Source: DASZFV01 sp035546175
GTDB taxonomy: Bacteria > Myxococcota_A > Polyangia > Fen-1088
Reading direction: 5' to 3'
Length of the DNA stretch: 8,189 bases
NCBI GenBank assembly: GCA_035546175.1
Contig: DASZWW010000176.1
Coordinates: 1-8,189 of the forward strand
The number at the start of each line of letters is the position of its first letter. Positions within the stretch are counted from its first letter, which is position 1. Below are positions 1 to 8,189 of this stretch, in pieces. The translations under genes were made by a program, and so were the position numbers. A model generated the notes under the pieces. The model had not been told where the DNA came from, made no database searches, and saw only the letters and a list, made by a program, of their open reading frames with translations.

Positions 1-1
1 C

Positions 2-1744
2 GCGGCCAAGGCGCTCGCGCCGGCGGCGGCGCCCGTCAAGCTGCTCCCCGCGGCGACGGCCCGCGCGATCGAGCTCGCGGCGGTCTCGGTCACCTCGCTC
101 GACCGGCTGCTCGCGAGCGGCGCGCGGCTCGTGGCGAAGGCGGTGCCGCTGCCCATCGACCCGGCGGGGCTGCGCGACATGCTGCTCGGCCAGGCGGGGC
201 TCTCGCCGGAGATCTCGGCGAACCTCGACCTCGGCGCCCCGAGCGGCGCGGCGGTCGTCTCGACGGGCCCCAACGGCGCGACGGGCGCGGTGATGGCGGT
301 CGCGGCGCGCGGCAGCGCCGAGGCGGCGCGCGTCCTGCAGCTCCTCGGCAAGGTCATCGAGACGCGCGGCGAGGTCGTGCTCATCGAGAACGGCATGGGC
401 GGGCGCGGCTGGCTCTACCGCGACGGCGCGGTCATCGTCTTCTCCGACGACGTCGAGGCGCTCGCGCGCGGCGCGCGCCTCGCCGAGGACGCCCGCCACG
501 CCGTGACCGAGGACGTCACGGCCGTCCTCTACCCGGACGCCATCGCGCGGGCCAACGGCACCGACGTCAAGTCGGCGCTCGCGATGCTCATGGCGCAGAT
601 CCAGGCGGCCCAGGCCGCGCAGACGCCGGGCATCTCGGCGCACCAGCTGGAGAGCTTCGAGGAGATGGTCGCCTTGCTCGGCGACGCCGAGGCCGTCGAG
701 CTCGGCCTGGCCGTCGATCCGGGCAAGGGCCTCACGCTGCGGGCCCGGCTGCGCGCCCGCGCCGCCTCGAAGCTCGAGGCGGTGGCGCGCGACACCCACC
801 CCTACGAGCTCGACGACACGCTGCTCGCGCTCGGGAAGGCGCCGCCCGCCGTCGTCGCAGCGTCGAGCATCGGGGGCTTCATGCGCGGGCAGATGGCCCG
901 GCAGCGCGAGCACCTCGCGGCGAGCAAGGCCAAGGGCGTGGCCGCGGCCCTCGCGTTCCACGACGCCATGCAGGCGGCGCTGGGGGGGCAGACGGGGTTC
1001 ACCGTCGGGTTCACGAAGGAGGCGCCGCTCTTCGCGGGCCAGCTCGCCTACCCGCTCAAGGACGGGGCGACGGCCGCCGCGCTGGGCGACGCCCTCGGCA
1101 AGCTCGACAAGGACGCCGCCGTCGCCCTCCTCGAGGCGCAGGTGGGCCAGGTGCCCTTCTTCGACTGGACCGTCAAGAAGGAGACCGTCGGCAAGCTCAA
1201 GGCGCTGCACTACGGGCTCGCGCTCAAGAAGGACGTCGGCATCGATCAGGAGATCGTCAAGAAGCTCTTCGGCAAGGTGCTGGACGTCTACGTGACGGTC
1301 TCGGGCACGCGCTTCCTCACGACCTTCGGGCGCGAGGCCAAGGCCAACCTGGGCAAGCTCGCGGCGGCGAAGCCGGCGCCCCCCACGGGCCCGCTCGTCG
1401 AGACCCTCGCCGCGACCAAGGGTCGCGACTCGTTCTTCCACTTCGATCTCGGTCCGGTGATCACGCTCGTGTCGCACGCGATGAGCGACAAGAAGCCGGC
1501 CAAGAGCAGCAAGGAGAACGGCAAGGAGAGCGCCAAGGACGACAAGGCCCAGAAGAAGGTCCTCGCCGAGCTCGCCAAGGGCGAGGTCCCGCCCATCCCG
1601 ATCTACGGCTCCGCGGGCGGCGACGGCGTGGGCAAGATCTGGTCGGTGGACATGACCTTCCCGCCCACGGCCTTCGCGAACGCCGGCGGCGTCATCAGGG
1701 AGATCATGAAGGCGAACGCCGCCAGCCAGTCGGCGGCGCGATAG
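2..1744 (+). CDS. Large protein of unknown function, 5'-truncated by the window edge
   Basis: I do not recognise this protein and assign no function. The reading frame is open from the first complete codon (position 2) to a TAG ending at 1744, giving 580 visible residues. A GTG at 131 could be called as a start. However, the frame continues upstream without a stop and with the same composition (a helix-like stretch containing SVTSLDRLLASGARLV), so the true start probably lies outside the window. The protein is Ala/Gly/Leu-rich and alternates hydrophobic strands with charged helices. No catalytic motif, Cys cluster or membrane segment is evident in the visible part. Around residues 494-520 there is a Lys/Ser/Asp-rich hydrophilic stretch (about 1481-1561) that looks like a flexible insert or linker before the last ~60 residues. 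The gene converges on the GH113-like gene with 13 bp between stop codons. A secreted or lipoprotein-type myxobacterial protein is a guess, because the signal region cannot be seen. Confidence 0.8.
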   Translation, partial: AAKALAPAAAPVKLLPAATARAIELAAVSVTSLDRLLASGARLVAKAVPLPIDPAGLRDMLLGQAGLSPEISANLDLGAPSGAAVVSTGPNGATGAVMAVAARGSAEAARVLQLLGKVIETRGEVVLIENGMGGRGWLYRDGAVIVFSDDVEALARGARLAEDARHAVTEDVTAVLYPDAIARANGTDVKSALAMLMAQIQAAQAAQTPGISAHQLESFEEMVALLGDAEAVELGLAVDPGKGLTLRARLRARAASKLEAVARDTHPYELDDTLLALGKAPPAVVAASSIGGFMRGQMARQREHLAASKAKGVAAALAFHDAMQAALGGQTGFTVGFTKEAPLFAGQLAYPLKDGATAAALGDALGKLDKDAAVALLEAQVGQVPFFDWTVKKETVGKLKALHYGLALKKDVGIDQEIVKKLFGKVLDVYVTVSGTRFLTTFGREAKANLGKLAAAKPAPPTGPLVETLAATKGRDSFFHFDLGPVITLVSHAMSDKKPAKSSKENGKESAKDDKAQKKVLAELAKGEVPPIPIYGSAGGDGVGKIWSVDMTFPPTAFANAGGVIREIMKANAASQSAAR

Positions 1745-1757
1745 CGACGGGGCCCGC

Positions 1758-2849
1758 TCACTGGAGGTCGTCGAGGAGCTGCCGCACCTCCTGCTCGGCG
1801 GGCTTGCCGCGCGGCGTGTAGCCCGTCGTGCCGGCGCCGCCGAAGCCGTACCAGTTCCACACGTAGACGCCGCCGAGCAGGGGCGAGCCGGCCCAGGCGC
1901 GCCGGAAGGCGGCGAAGGCCCGGCGCTGCTCGTCGAGGTCGGGAACGCCCGGCGCGCCCTCGTCCCAGGGCGTCGCCGTCGTCCCCGCGCGTGACCGGTA
2001 GCCGAGCTCGGTGAAGAGGAAGCCGCGCGGCGAGCCCTCGTGCCAGGCCTCGAGCTCGCGCCGGACGCGCCGCCAGCCCGCCTCGATGGTGGCGTCGTCG
2101 GCGGGCGCGCTCGGCTCGCGCAGGTTGAAGTAGCCCGTGACGCCGTCCTCGTCGACGAGCTCGCCGAGCCGCGCGTCCCGGTAGTGGTCCCAGTTCGCCG
2201 AGTAGACGAGCGCGCCCCGGAAGAGGCCCCGCACGCGCTCGAGCAGCGGGCGCCAGCGGGGCAGGGCGTCCGCGCCGTCGAGCGTCGACAGCTCGCTGCC
2301 GACGACCAGCCGGGTCGCGCCCGTCGCCTCGGCGAGCGCCGCCAGATCCCCGAGGAGCTCGCCGTAGCTGTGGAACCAGGCCGCGGGATCGCGGGGGGCG
2401 AGGGTGCCGCGCCACTCGCCGGGGCGCGGCGCCGAGAGGCGCACGATGGGAAAGAGCGTCACCTCGAGGCCGTCGCGGCGCGCCGCGCGGATGGTCTCGG
2501 CGACGAGGGGCAGGGTGGGCGACAGGCGCGTGTCGAGGTGGAGGTCGTCGGACGCGCCGTCGGTCTGGTAGAGGGGCACGACGAGCGCGACGTGGGTCGC
2601 TCCCACGGCGACGATCTCGGCGAGGAGCTTGCCATACGAGAAGCTCACGTCCTCGGCGAACAGCCCGAGCGCGACGCCGCGCTGGCGCGCCCGCGGCTCC
2701 GCGGGGATCCCGGCGTCGGCCCGCCGCGGGGCGCGCGGCGCGCCCAGCGCCCCCGGCTTCTCGACGCGCGGCTCGAGCTTCGGCCCGATGGCCCAGGCGG
2801 CCGTGGCCGCCGTGCCGAGCGCCGCCAGCGCGAACGCCGCCAGCCTCAG
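1758..2849 (-). CDS. GH113-like TIM-barrel glycoside hydrolase family protein with N-terminal export/anchor segment; probable CTG start
   Basis: The protein has 363 residues if it starts at the CTG at 2849-2847. A hydrophobic segment (about residues 3-21, LAAFALAALGTAATAAWAI) is a signal peptide or membrane anchor. A Pro/Arg/Ala-rich linker follows to about residue 58, then a (beta/alpha)8-like domain beginning GVALGLFAEDVSFSYGKLL. Features resembling glycoside hydrolase family 113 (endo-beta-mannanase type) are: the opening 'FAED..F.YG.LL' and 'GATHVALVVPLYQ'; 'GEWRG'; 'WFHSYGELL'; a probable acid/base Glu in VVGSELS (E186); and a probable nucleophile Glu in LFTELGYRS (E281). 'VYVWNWYG' lies near the end of the barrel. 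The GTG at 2648 is a poor start because it would delete the first barrel strand. No ATG, GTG or TTG occurs in frame between it and the upstream stop at 3036-3038. The gene follows the M2 peptidase gene with a 4-base CTGA overlap, which suggests translational coupling. The substrate is not predictable; the family call rests on motif recall, not alignment. Confidence 0.8.
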   Translation of the reverse strand: MRLAAFALAALGTAATAAWAIGPKLEPRVEKPGALGAPRAPRRADAGIPAEPRARQRGVALGLFAEDVSFSYGKLLAEIVAVGATHVALVVPLYQTDGASDDLHLDTRLSPTLPLVAETIRAARRDGLEVTLFPIVRLSAPRPGEWRGTLAPRDPAAWFHSYGELLGDLAALAEATGATRLVVGSELSTLDGADALPRWRPLLERVRGLFRGALVYSANWDHYRDARLGELVDEDGVTGYFNLREPSAPADDATIEAGWRRVRRELEAWHEGSPRGFLFTELGYRSRAGTTATPWDEGAPGVPDLDEQRRAFAAFRRAWAGSPLLGGVYVWNWYGFGGAGTTGYTPRGKPAEQEVRQLLDDLQ

Positions 2850-4681
2850 CGTGAACAGTCCTTCCCGGCGTTGCGCTTCTCGAGCTCGGCCGTGAGCGGC
2901 GCGAAGTAGGCCATCATGGCGCGCGGCGAGATCGGCTCGCCCGTGGCCTGCTTGATGACCTCGCGCCAGTCGCGCGTCGCGCCGAGCTCGAGGATGCCGC
3001 GCAGGAAGTCGCCGACCTCCTTGCTGCCGAAGTAGTTACAGGCGTGCACGTCCTGCTTGAGGATCTTCGTGCAGACGTGGTCGTGCAGCTGGTAGCGGAT
3101 GAGCGTCGCGAGCGCGTAGTCGTAATAGCTCGCCGGGTCGTCGATGAGGTGCGTCTTCGTGCAGGCGTCGCACAGGTCGTCGGGGCGGGCGCCGGGCGGC
3201 ACGACGCCCTGATACTCGGCGACGTACTGCCACCAGCGCCTCTGCCACTCGGCGGGCGGCAAGCCGCCGTCGTAGACGTCGCGCTCGAAGTGGCTCATCG
3301 TGCCGGCCGAGAACGACGTGAAGACGATCGACTCCATGAGCGCCGACTGCAGGAGCCAGCCCACCGGGTTCGGCTCCTTGCCCGCGGGCATGACGCCCAC
3401 GCGCACGAGGTAGGGCGGCTGCTCGCTGGCCAGGCGCGCGAGCTCGCCGATCGCCTCGTGGAAGGCGCGGTTCGCGCCCTGGCGCAGCAGGAACGGCACC
3501 TCGGGCCTGCTGTACGAGAGGAAGTAGTAGATGTGGCCGAGCTCGTGGTGGGACGTGCTGAACCACTGCTCGTTCGGCTCGACGCTCATGAGCGAGCGCA
3601 CGTCCCCGTCGTAGTCGATGTGCCACGCCGACGCGTGAGCGTTCTTCTTGCGCGGCAGGCCCGCGGGCACGGGGTAGAGGTCCGACTTCTCCCAGAACGA
3701 CGGCGGCAGGCGCGGGAACCCGAGCGAGACGTAGAAGCTCTCGGCGCTCTTGACGATGCTCTCGGGCGAGGCGCCCTTGAAGAGCGGATCGAGGTTCGTC
3801 TCCTCGACCAGGCCCGGCCAGTACTGCGCCCAGCGGTTGCCGATCCAGTGCGCGGGGATGAGGCGCGGCACGCTCTTCTGCTTGTAGCGCGCGGCGAGGG
3901 TGTTCTTCGCCCAGCAGTGCAGGCCGTCGAAGAGCGGCCTCGTCGTCGCGAGCGTGTCGTCGAGGAGCTTCATCATCTCGTCGACGGTCATGCCGTAGTC
4001 GGCGACCTTGAGCGCGAAGTACGACCGGTAGCCCATCTCGCGCGCGACCTGGTTGCGCAGGCCCACGAGCTCGGCCAGCCCCGGCTTGAGCGGCTTGCCG
4101 ATCTCCTTGGAGGCCGTCCACACGCGCTGGCGCTCGGCGAGATCCCTGGACTTGAGGAGCAGCTCGTCGAGCCCGTTGGCCGTCGTCGGCTTGAGGCAGC
4201 CGCCGCCCGGCTTGGGCTGCAGGCAGAACGTGTAGCCGTCGAGGACGCTCGAGAGCCTGGCCTCGGCCTCGACGCGCCTGGCGACGACGTCCGGGATCGT
4301 GCCCGGGTTCTCGGCGGCCGACAGCAGGAGCCGCCGCAGCTGGCGCACCGTGACCTCGTCGAGCTGCTTCTCCTTGCCGAGGAAGCCCTTGGTCTTCTCG
4401 ATGATGGCCTTGCTGCCCACGAGCGCGGCCAGGGCCTTGTCGGCGCCGGCGCGCTCGGCCGTGTGCTCGGGCGTGACGTCGGTCGAGGCCACCCAGTCGA
4501 CGTTGTTCGTGGCCGTCGCGACGGGCTGCACCAGGCTGGACACGGACTCGAGGAACGCCTCGGCGTCGCGCTCGAGGGCCGACTTCTTCTTGGCGCCGCC
4601 CGGCCGGGCCGTGCCCGCGGCCCCGAGGATGAGCGCCCCCGAGGCAACCAAGACGCCCGCCCCACGAATCAAAGGTCGCAT
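2846..4681 (-). CDS. M2 family metallopeptidase, ACE-like peptidyl-dipeptidase, exported
   Basis: A 611-residue zinc peptidase predicted to remove C-terminal dipeptides outside the cytoplasm, the length of a single ACE domain. A Sec-type signal sits at residues 1-25 (RPLIRG, then GVLVASGALILGAAGTA). The zinc site is HELGH (H379, E380, H383) plus third ligand E409 in GANRAFHEAIGE, the ACE pattern. Other positions equivalent to human testicular ACE are HASAW (349-353; H353/A354), Q286 in WAQYW (Q281), K509/H511 (K511/H513) and Y519/Y522 (Y520/Y523). Cys pairs C153/C162 and C537/C548 match two ACE disulfides. The HASAW-adjacent pair is absent, and a CxxC is present (C504/C507). ACE chloride ligands R489 and R522 correspond to V487 and D521. 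ATG 4681 is chosen because it directly precedes the signal peptide. The frame stays open upstream to 4948, but that part overlaps the divergent lipoprotein gene. No strong SD is seen. It is probably the first gene of a unit with the GH113-like gene. Its natural substrate is unknown. Confidence 0.93.
   Translation of the reverse strand: MRPLIRGAGVLVASGALILGAAGTARPGGAKKKSALERDAEAFLESVSSLVQPVATATNNVDWVASTDVTPEHTAERAGADKALAALVGSKAIIEKTKGFLGKEKQLDEVTVRQLRRLLLSAAENPGTIPDVVARRVEAEARLSSVLDGYTFCLQPKPGGGCLKPTTANGLDELLLKSRDLAERQRVWTASKEIGKPLKPGLAELVGLRNQVAREMGYRSYFALKVADYGMTVDEMMKLLDDTLATTRPLFDGLHCWAKNTLAARYKQKSVPRLIPAHWIGNRWAQYWPGLVEETNLDPLFKGASPESIVKSAESFYVSLGFPRLPPSFWEKSDLYPVPAGLPRKKNAHASAWHIDYDGDVRSLMSVEPNEQWFSTSHHELGHIYYFLSYSRPEVPFLLRQGANRAFHEAIGELARLASEQPPYLVRVGVMPAGKEPNPVGWLLQSALMESIVFTSFSAGTMSHFERDVYDGGLPPAEWQRRWWQYVAEYQGVVPPGARPDDLCDACTKTHLIDDPASYYDYALATLIRYQLHDHVCTKILKQDVHACNYFGSKEVGDFLRGILELGATRDWREVIKQATGEPISPRAMMAYFAPLTAELEKRNAGKDCSR
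2859..2865 (-). promoter_or_regulatory. Shine-Dalgarno sequence that supports the CTG start of the GH113-like gene
   Basis: On the minus strand the bases read GGAAGGA inside the last codons of the peptidase gene. They end 9 nt before the CTG at 2849-2847. This is a good purine-rich SD match at acceptable spacing. It supports initiation at the CTG, whose last two bases are shared with the TGA stop of the peptidase. The alternative CTG at 2858-2856 directly abuts the SD and is too close. Confidence 0.5.
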
Positions 4682-4760
4682 GCGGGGAACGTACCTTATC
4701 TTCCGGGGACGCGGCTGGTCTTTACCAAAGCGCGCACGCGTGGTAACCCAACGCCCGCCC
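4682..4760. promoter_or_regulatory. Divergent intergenic region between the M2 peptidase and lipoprotein genes
   Basis: These 79 bp separate two divergently oriented start codons, so promoters for both genes should lie here or just inside them. The stretch has more A/T than its surroundings (for example GTACCTTATCTT near 4691-4702 and GGTCTTTACCAAAG at 4717-4730). On the minus strand a GATAAG at 4700-4695 weakly resembles a -10 element, but no -35 at proper spacing is visible. Promoter positions are therefore not assigned. An inverted repeat within it is listed separately. Confidence 0.45.
4722..4746. repeat. Short inverted repeat TTACCA-N13-TGGTAA, possible operator
   Basis: TTACCA (4722-4727) and TGGTAA (4741-4746) are perfect 6-bp inverted arms separated by 13 bp. 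A further TGGT at 4716-4719 makes a second, closer pair with ACCA (TGGT-N4-ACCA). The location between two divergent start codons fits a repressor or activator site, but 6-bp arms can occur by chance. No regulator gene is in the window. Confidence 0.3.
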
Positions 4761-5114
4761 ATGGTCTCCGCCTGGATTCGAAATCGCTCCTCGGCCGCGC
4801 TCCTCGCGCTCGGCGCGCTCGCCCTCACGGGCTGCAAGCAGGACATCGGCGAGCGCTGCGAACAGAACAGCGACTGCAGCAGCGGCCTGTGCGGGGACGG
4901 CGCGGACATGGCGTCGGCCCAGGGGAAGAAGTGCGTGTCCACCCTCACGCCGCCGATGAATCAGACCGACGCCTCCGACGCGCCCGTGGACCTCGGAACG
5001 CTGTACGACGCGCCACTGGCGGTCGACACGCAGGCGGCCGAGCTCCACGAGGAGGCCGCCGCTTCGACGGAAGGCGGCGGCGCCGCCGCCGCGACCGAGG
5101 CCGGCGCCGACTGA
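4761..5114 (+). CDS. Small Cys-motif lipoprotein of unknown function
   Basis: A 117-residue protein with a lipoprotein signal: basic N-terminus (WIRNR), hydrophobic core SSAALLALGALAL, and lipobox LTGC with lipidated Cys at residue 25 followed by Lys. The mature N-terminus carries a compact Cys pattern, C33-x5-C39-x4-C44-x13-C58, reading 'CEQNSDCSSGLCGDG'. This resembles the short 'C....dC.sglC' repeats common in secreted myxobacterial proteins and is probably disulfide-bonded. The rest is low-complexity and acidic, ending in an Ala/Glu/Gly-rich tail (about residues 93-117, encoded by a GGC/GCC-rich tract at 5073-5110). ATG 4761 is chosen because it gives a normal signal peptide length. An in-frame GTG at 4740 is possible, and neither has a strong SD. 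The gene is divergent from the M2 peptidase gene and convergent with greA. Function is unknown; the membrane location is well supported. Confidence 0.85.
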   Translation: MVSAWIRNRSSAALLALGALALTGCKQDIGERCEQNSDCSSGLCGDGADMASAQGKKCVSTLTPPMNQTDASDAPVDLGTLYDAPLAVDTQAAELHEEAAASTEGGGAAAATEAGAD

Positions 5115-5139
5115 CGTCGAGCCGTGAGGTCCGGCGCCG
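5101..5139. repeat. Two copies of palindromic CCGGCGCCG between convergent genes; possible stem-loop
   Basis: CCGGCGCCG occurs at 5101-5109, just before the lipoprotein stop, and again at 5131-5139, directly after the greA stop. The core CGGCGCCG is self-complementary, so the copies can pair with each other (8-bp stem, 22-nt loop) in a transcript from either strand. There is no T-tract on either side, so a classic intrinsic terminator is not shown. The sequence may be chance in such G+C-rich DNA. Confidence 0.3.
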
Positions 5140-5611
5140 CTACTGCGGCTCGAACTTCACCGTCGTGATCTGATACTCGCGGGTGCCCTTGCCCGTCTTG
5201 AGGGTGACGGTGTCGCCCTCCTCGCGGCCGATCATGGCGCGCGCCAGCGGCGCCGAGACGGCGATGCGCTGCTGCTTGATGTCCGCCTCGTAGTCGCCGA
5301 CGATCGAGTACGTCGTCTCGTCGCCGCTGTCGGTGTCGGTCAGCTTGACCGTGGCGCCGAAGACGACCTTGCTGCCCGAGAGCTTGGCCGGGTCGATGAC
5401 CTCGGCCTGCGCGAGGATGGCCTCGATCTCGCGCGAGCGTCCCTCGATGAAGCCCTGGCGCTCCTTGGCCGCGTGGTACTCGGCGTTCTCCTTGAGGTCG
5501 CCGTGGGCGCGCGCCTCCTCGATGTCGCGCACGTTCTTCGGGCGCTCCACCTCGCGGAGCCGCTTGAGCTCGTCCTTGAGGAGCTGCTGACCCCGCGGCG
5601 TCATGGGGAAC

Positions 5612-5619
<8 letters not shown>
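5140..5619 (-). CDS. greA: Transcription elongation factor GreA
   Basis: A 159-residue protein of normal GreA length. GreA enters the secondary channel of RNA polymerase and stimulates cleavage of backtracked RNA so that stalled complexes resume. Residues 8-76 form the N-terminal coiled coil (LLKDELKRLREVERPKNVRD onward). The tip loop ARAHGDLKENAEYHAA keeps the two acidic residues needed for metal-assisted cleavage (D41 and E44, same numbers as E. coli). Residues 82-159 are the FKBP-like C-terminal domain (KVVFGATVKLTDTDSGDETTYSIVG, ISAPLARAMIG-type segment, GDTVTL). ATG 5619 is chosen because MPKFPMTPRG matches the family N-terminus. The longer open frame to 5727 is carB sequence read out of frame. 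The ATG lies inside the last codons of carB, an 8-base overlap, so the two are cotranscribed and probably translationally coupled. Pseudomonas shows the same carB-greA order. Confidence 0.97.

Positions 5620-8189
<2,570 letters not shown>

Noticed and set aside
131..133. GTG as the true start of the first gene
   Set aside because: The frame continues open to the window edge with similar protein-like composition, and no SD-like sequence precedes the GTG.
1745..1757. Terminator between the convergent first gene and the GH113-like gene
   Set aside because: Only 13 bp with a GGGCCC palindrome and no stem-loop of useful length or T-tract.
2040..2909. 289-codon plus-strand open frame antisense to the GH113-like gene
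   Set aside because: Arg/Ala/Glu-rich shadow translation with no motif. The minus-strand frame has recognisable barrel motifs and an export segment.
4682..4948. 89-codon N-terminal extension of the M2 peptidase
   Set aside because: It would put a typical signal peptide in the middle of the protein and overlap the lipoprotein gene. ATG 4681 precedes the signal directly.
5073..5110. GGC/GCC-rich tract as a regulatory repeat
   Set aside because: It encodes the Ala/Gly/Glu-rich lipoprotein tail in frame, and codon bias explains it.
3044..5173. 709-codon open frame on the plus strand across the peptidase gene and intergenic region
   Set aside because: Its translation is Arg/Val/Leu/Glu-rich without domain structure and lies antisense to the M2 peptidase, whose full catalytic motif set proves the minus-strand frame. 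Long antisense frames are expected at this base composition.

Overview
The window is very G+C-rich DNA with dense, tightly spaced genes and codon third positions dominated by G and C. The mix of genes points to Myxococcota (a Polyangium/Sorangium-like lineage or an uncultured relative): an ACE-type M2 peptidase, a small lipoprotein with a short Cys-rich motif, a large unrecognised protein, and a carB-greA pair. This placement is inferred from gene content and composition. No marker gene in the window fixes it.

Layout, left to right. Positions 2-1744 (+) hold the 3' part of a large gene of unknown function. It runs convergently, with a 13-bp gap, into a two-gene minus-strand unit. The first gene of that unit (2846-4681) encodes an exported M2-family, ACE-like peptidyl-dipeptidase. 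The second (1758-2849) encodes a membrane-anchored or exported GH113-like TIM-barrel protein. These two genes appear to overlap by four bases in a CTGA junction. The 79-bp stretch 4682-4760 separates the peptidase gene from a divergent small lipoprotein gene (4761-5114, +). That gene faces greA (5140-5619, -) across 25 bp. greA overlaps the end of carB (5612 to the window edge, -) by 8 bp. carB is cut at its N-terminus by the window edge.

How the genes work together. carB-greA is a recognisable housekeeping block: pyrimidine/arginine precursor synthesis followed by a transcript-cleavage elongation factor. The peptidase and the GH113-like protein are probably co-translated. Both carry N-terminal export segments, so they likely act outside the cytoplasm, one on peptides and the other on a glycan or an unknown substrate. 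The lipoprotein may share a control region with the peptidase gene. There is no tRNA, rRNA, CRISPR array, insertion sequence or phage gene, and no gene-free stretch over 300 bases.

I do not see a clearly new multi-gene system. The points most worth a second look are: (i) the GH113-like gene has no ATG, GTG or TTG available at its apparent N-terminus and seems to start at CTG; (ii) the ACE-like peptidase keeps the catalytic and substrate-binding residues of animal ACE but has lost the arginines that bind the activating chlorides; (iii) these two genes form an unusual pair.
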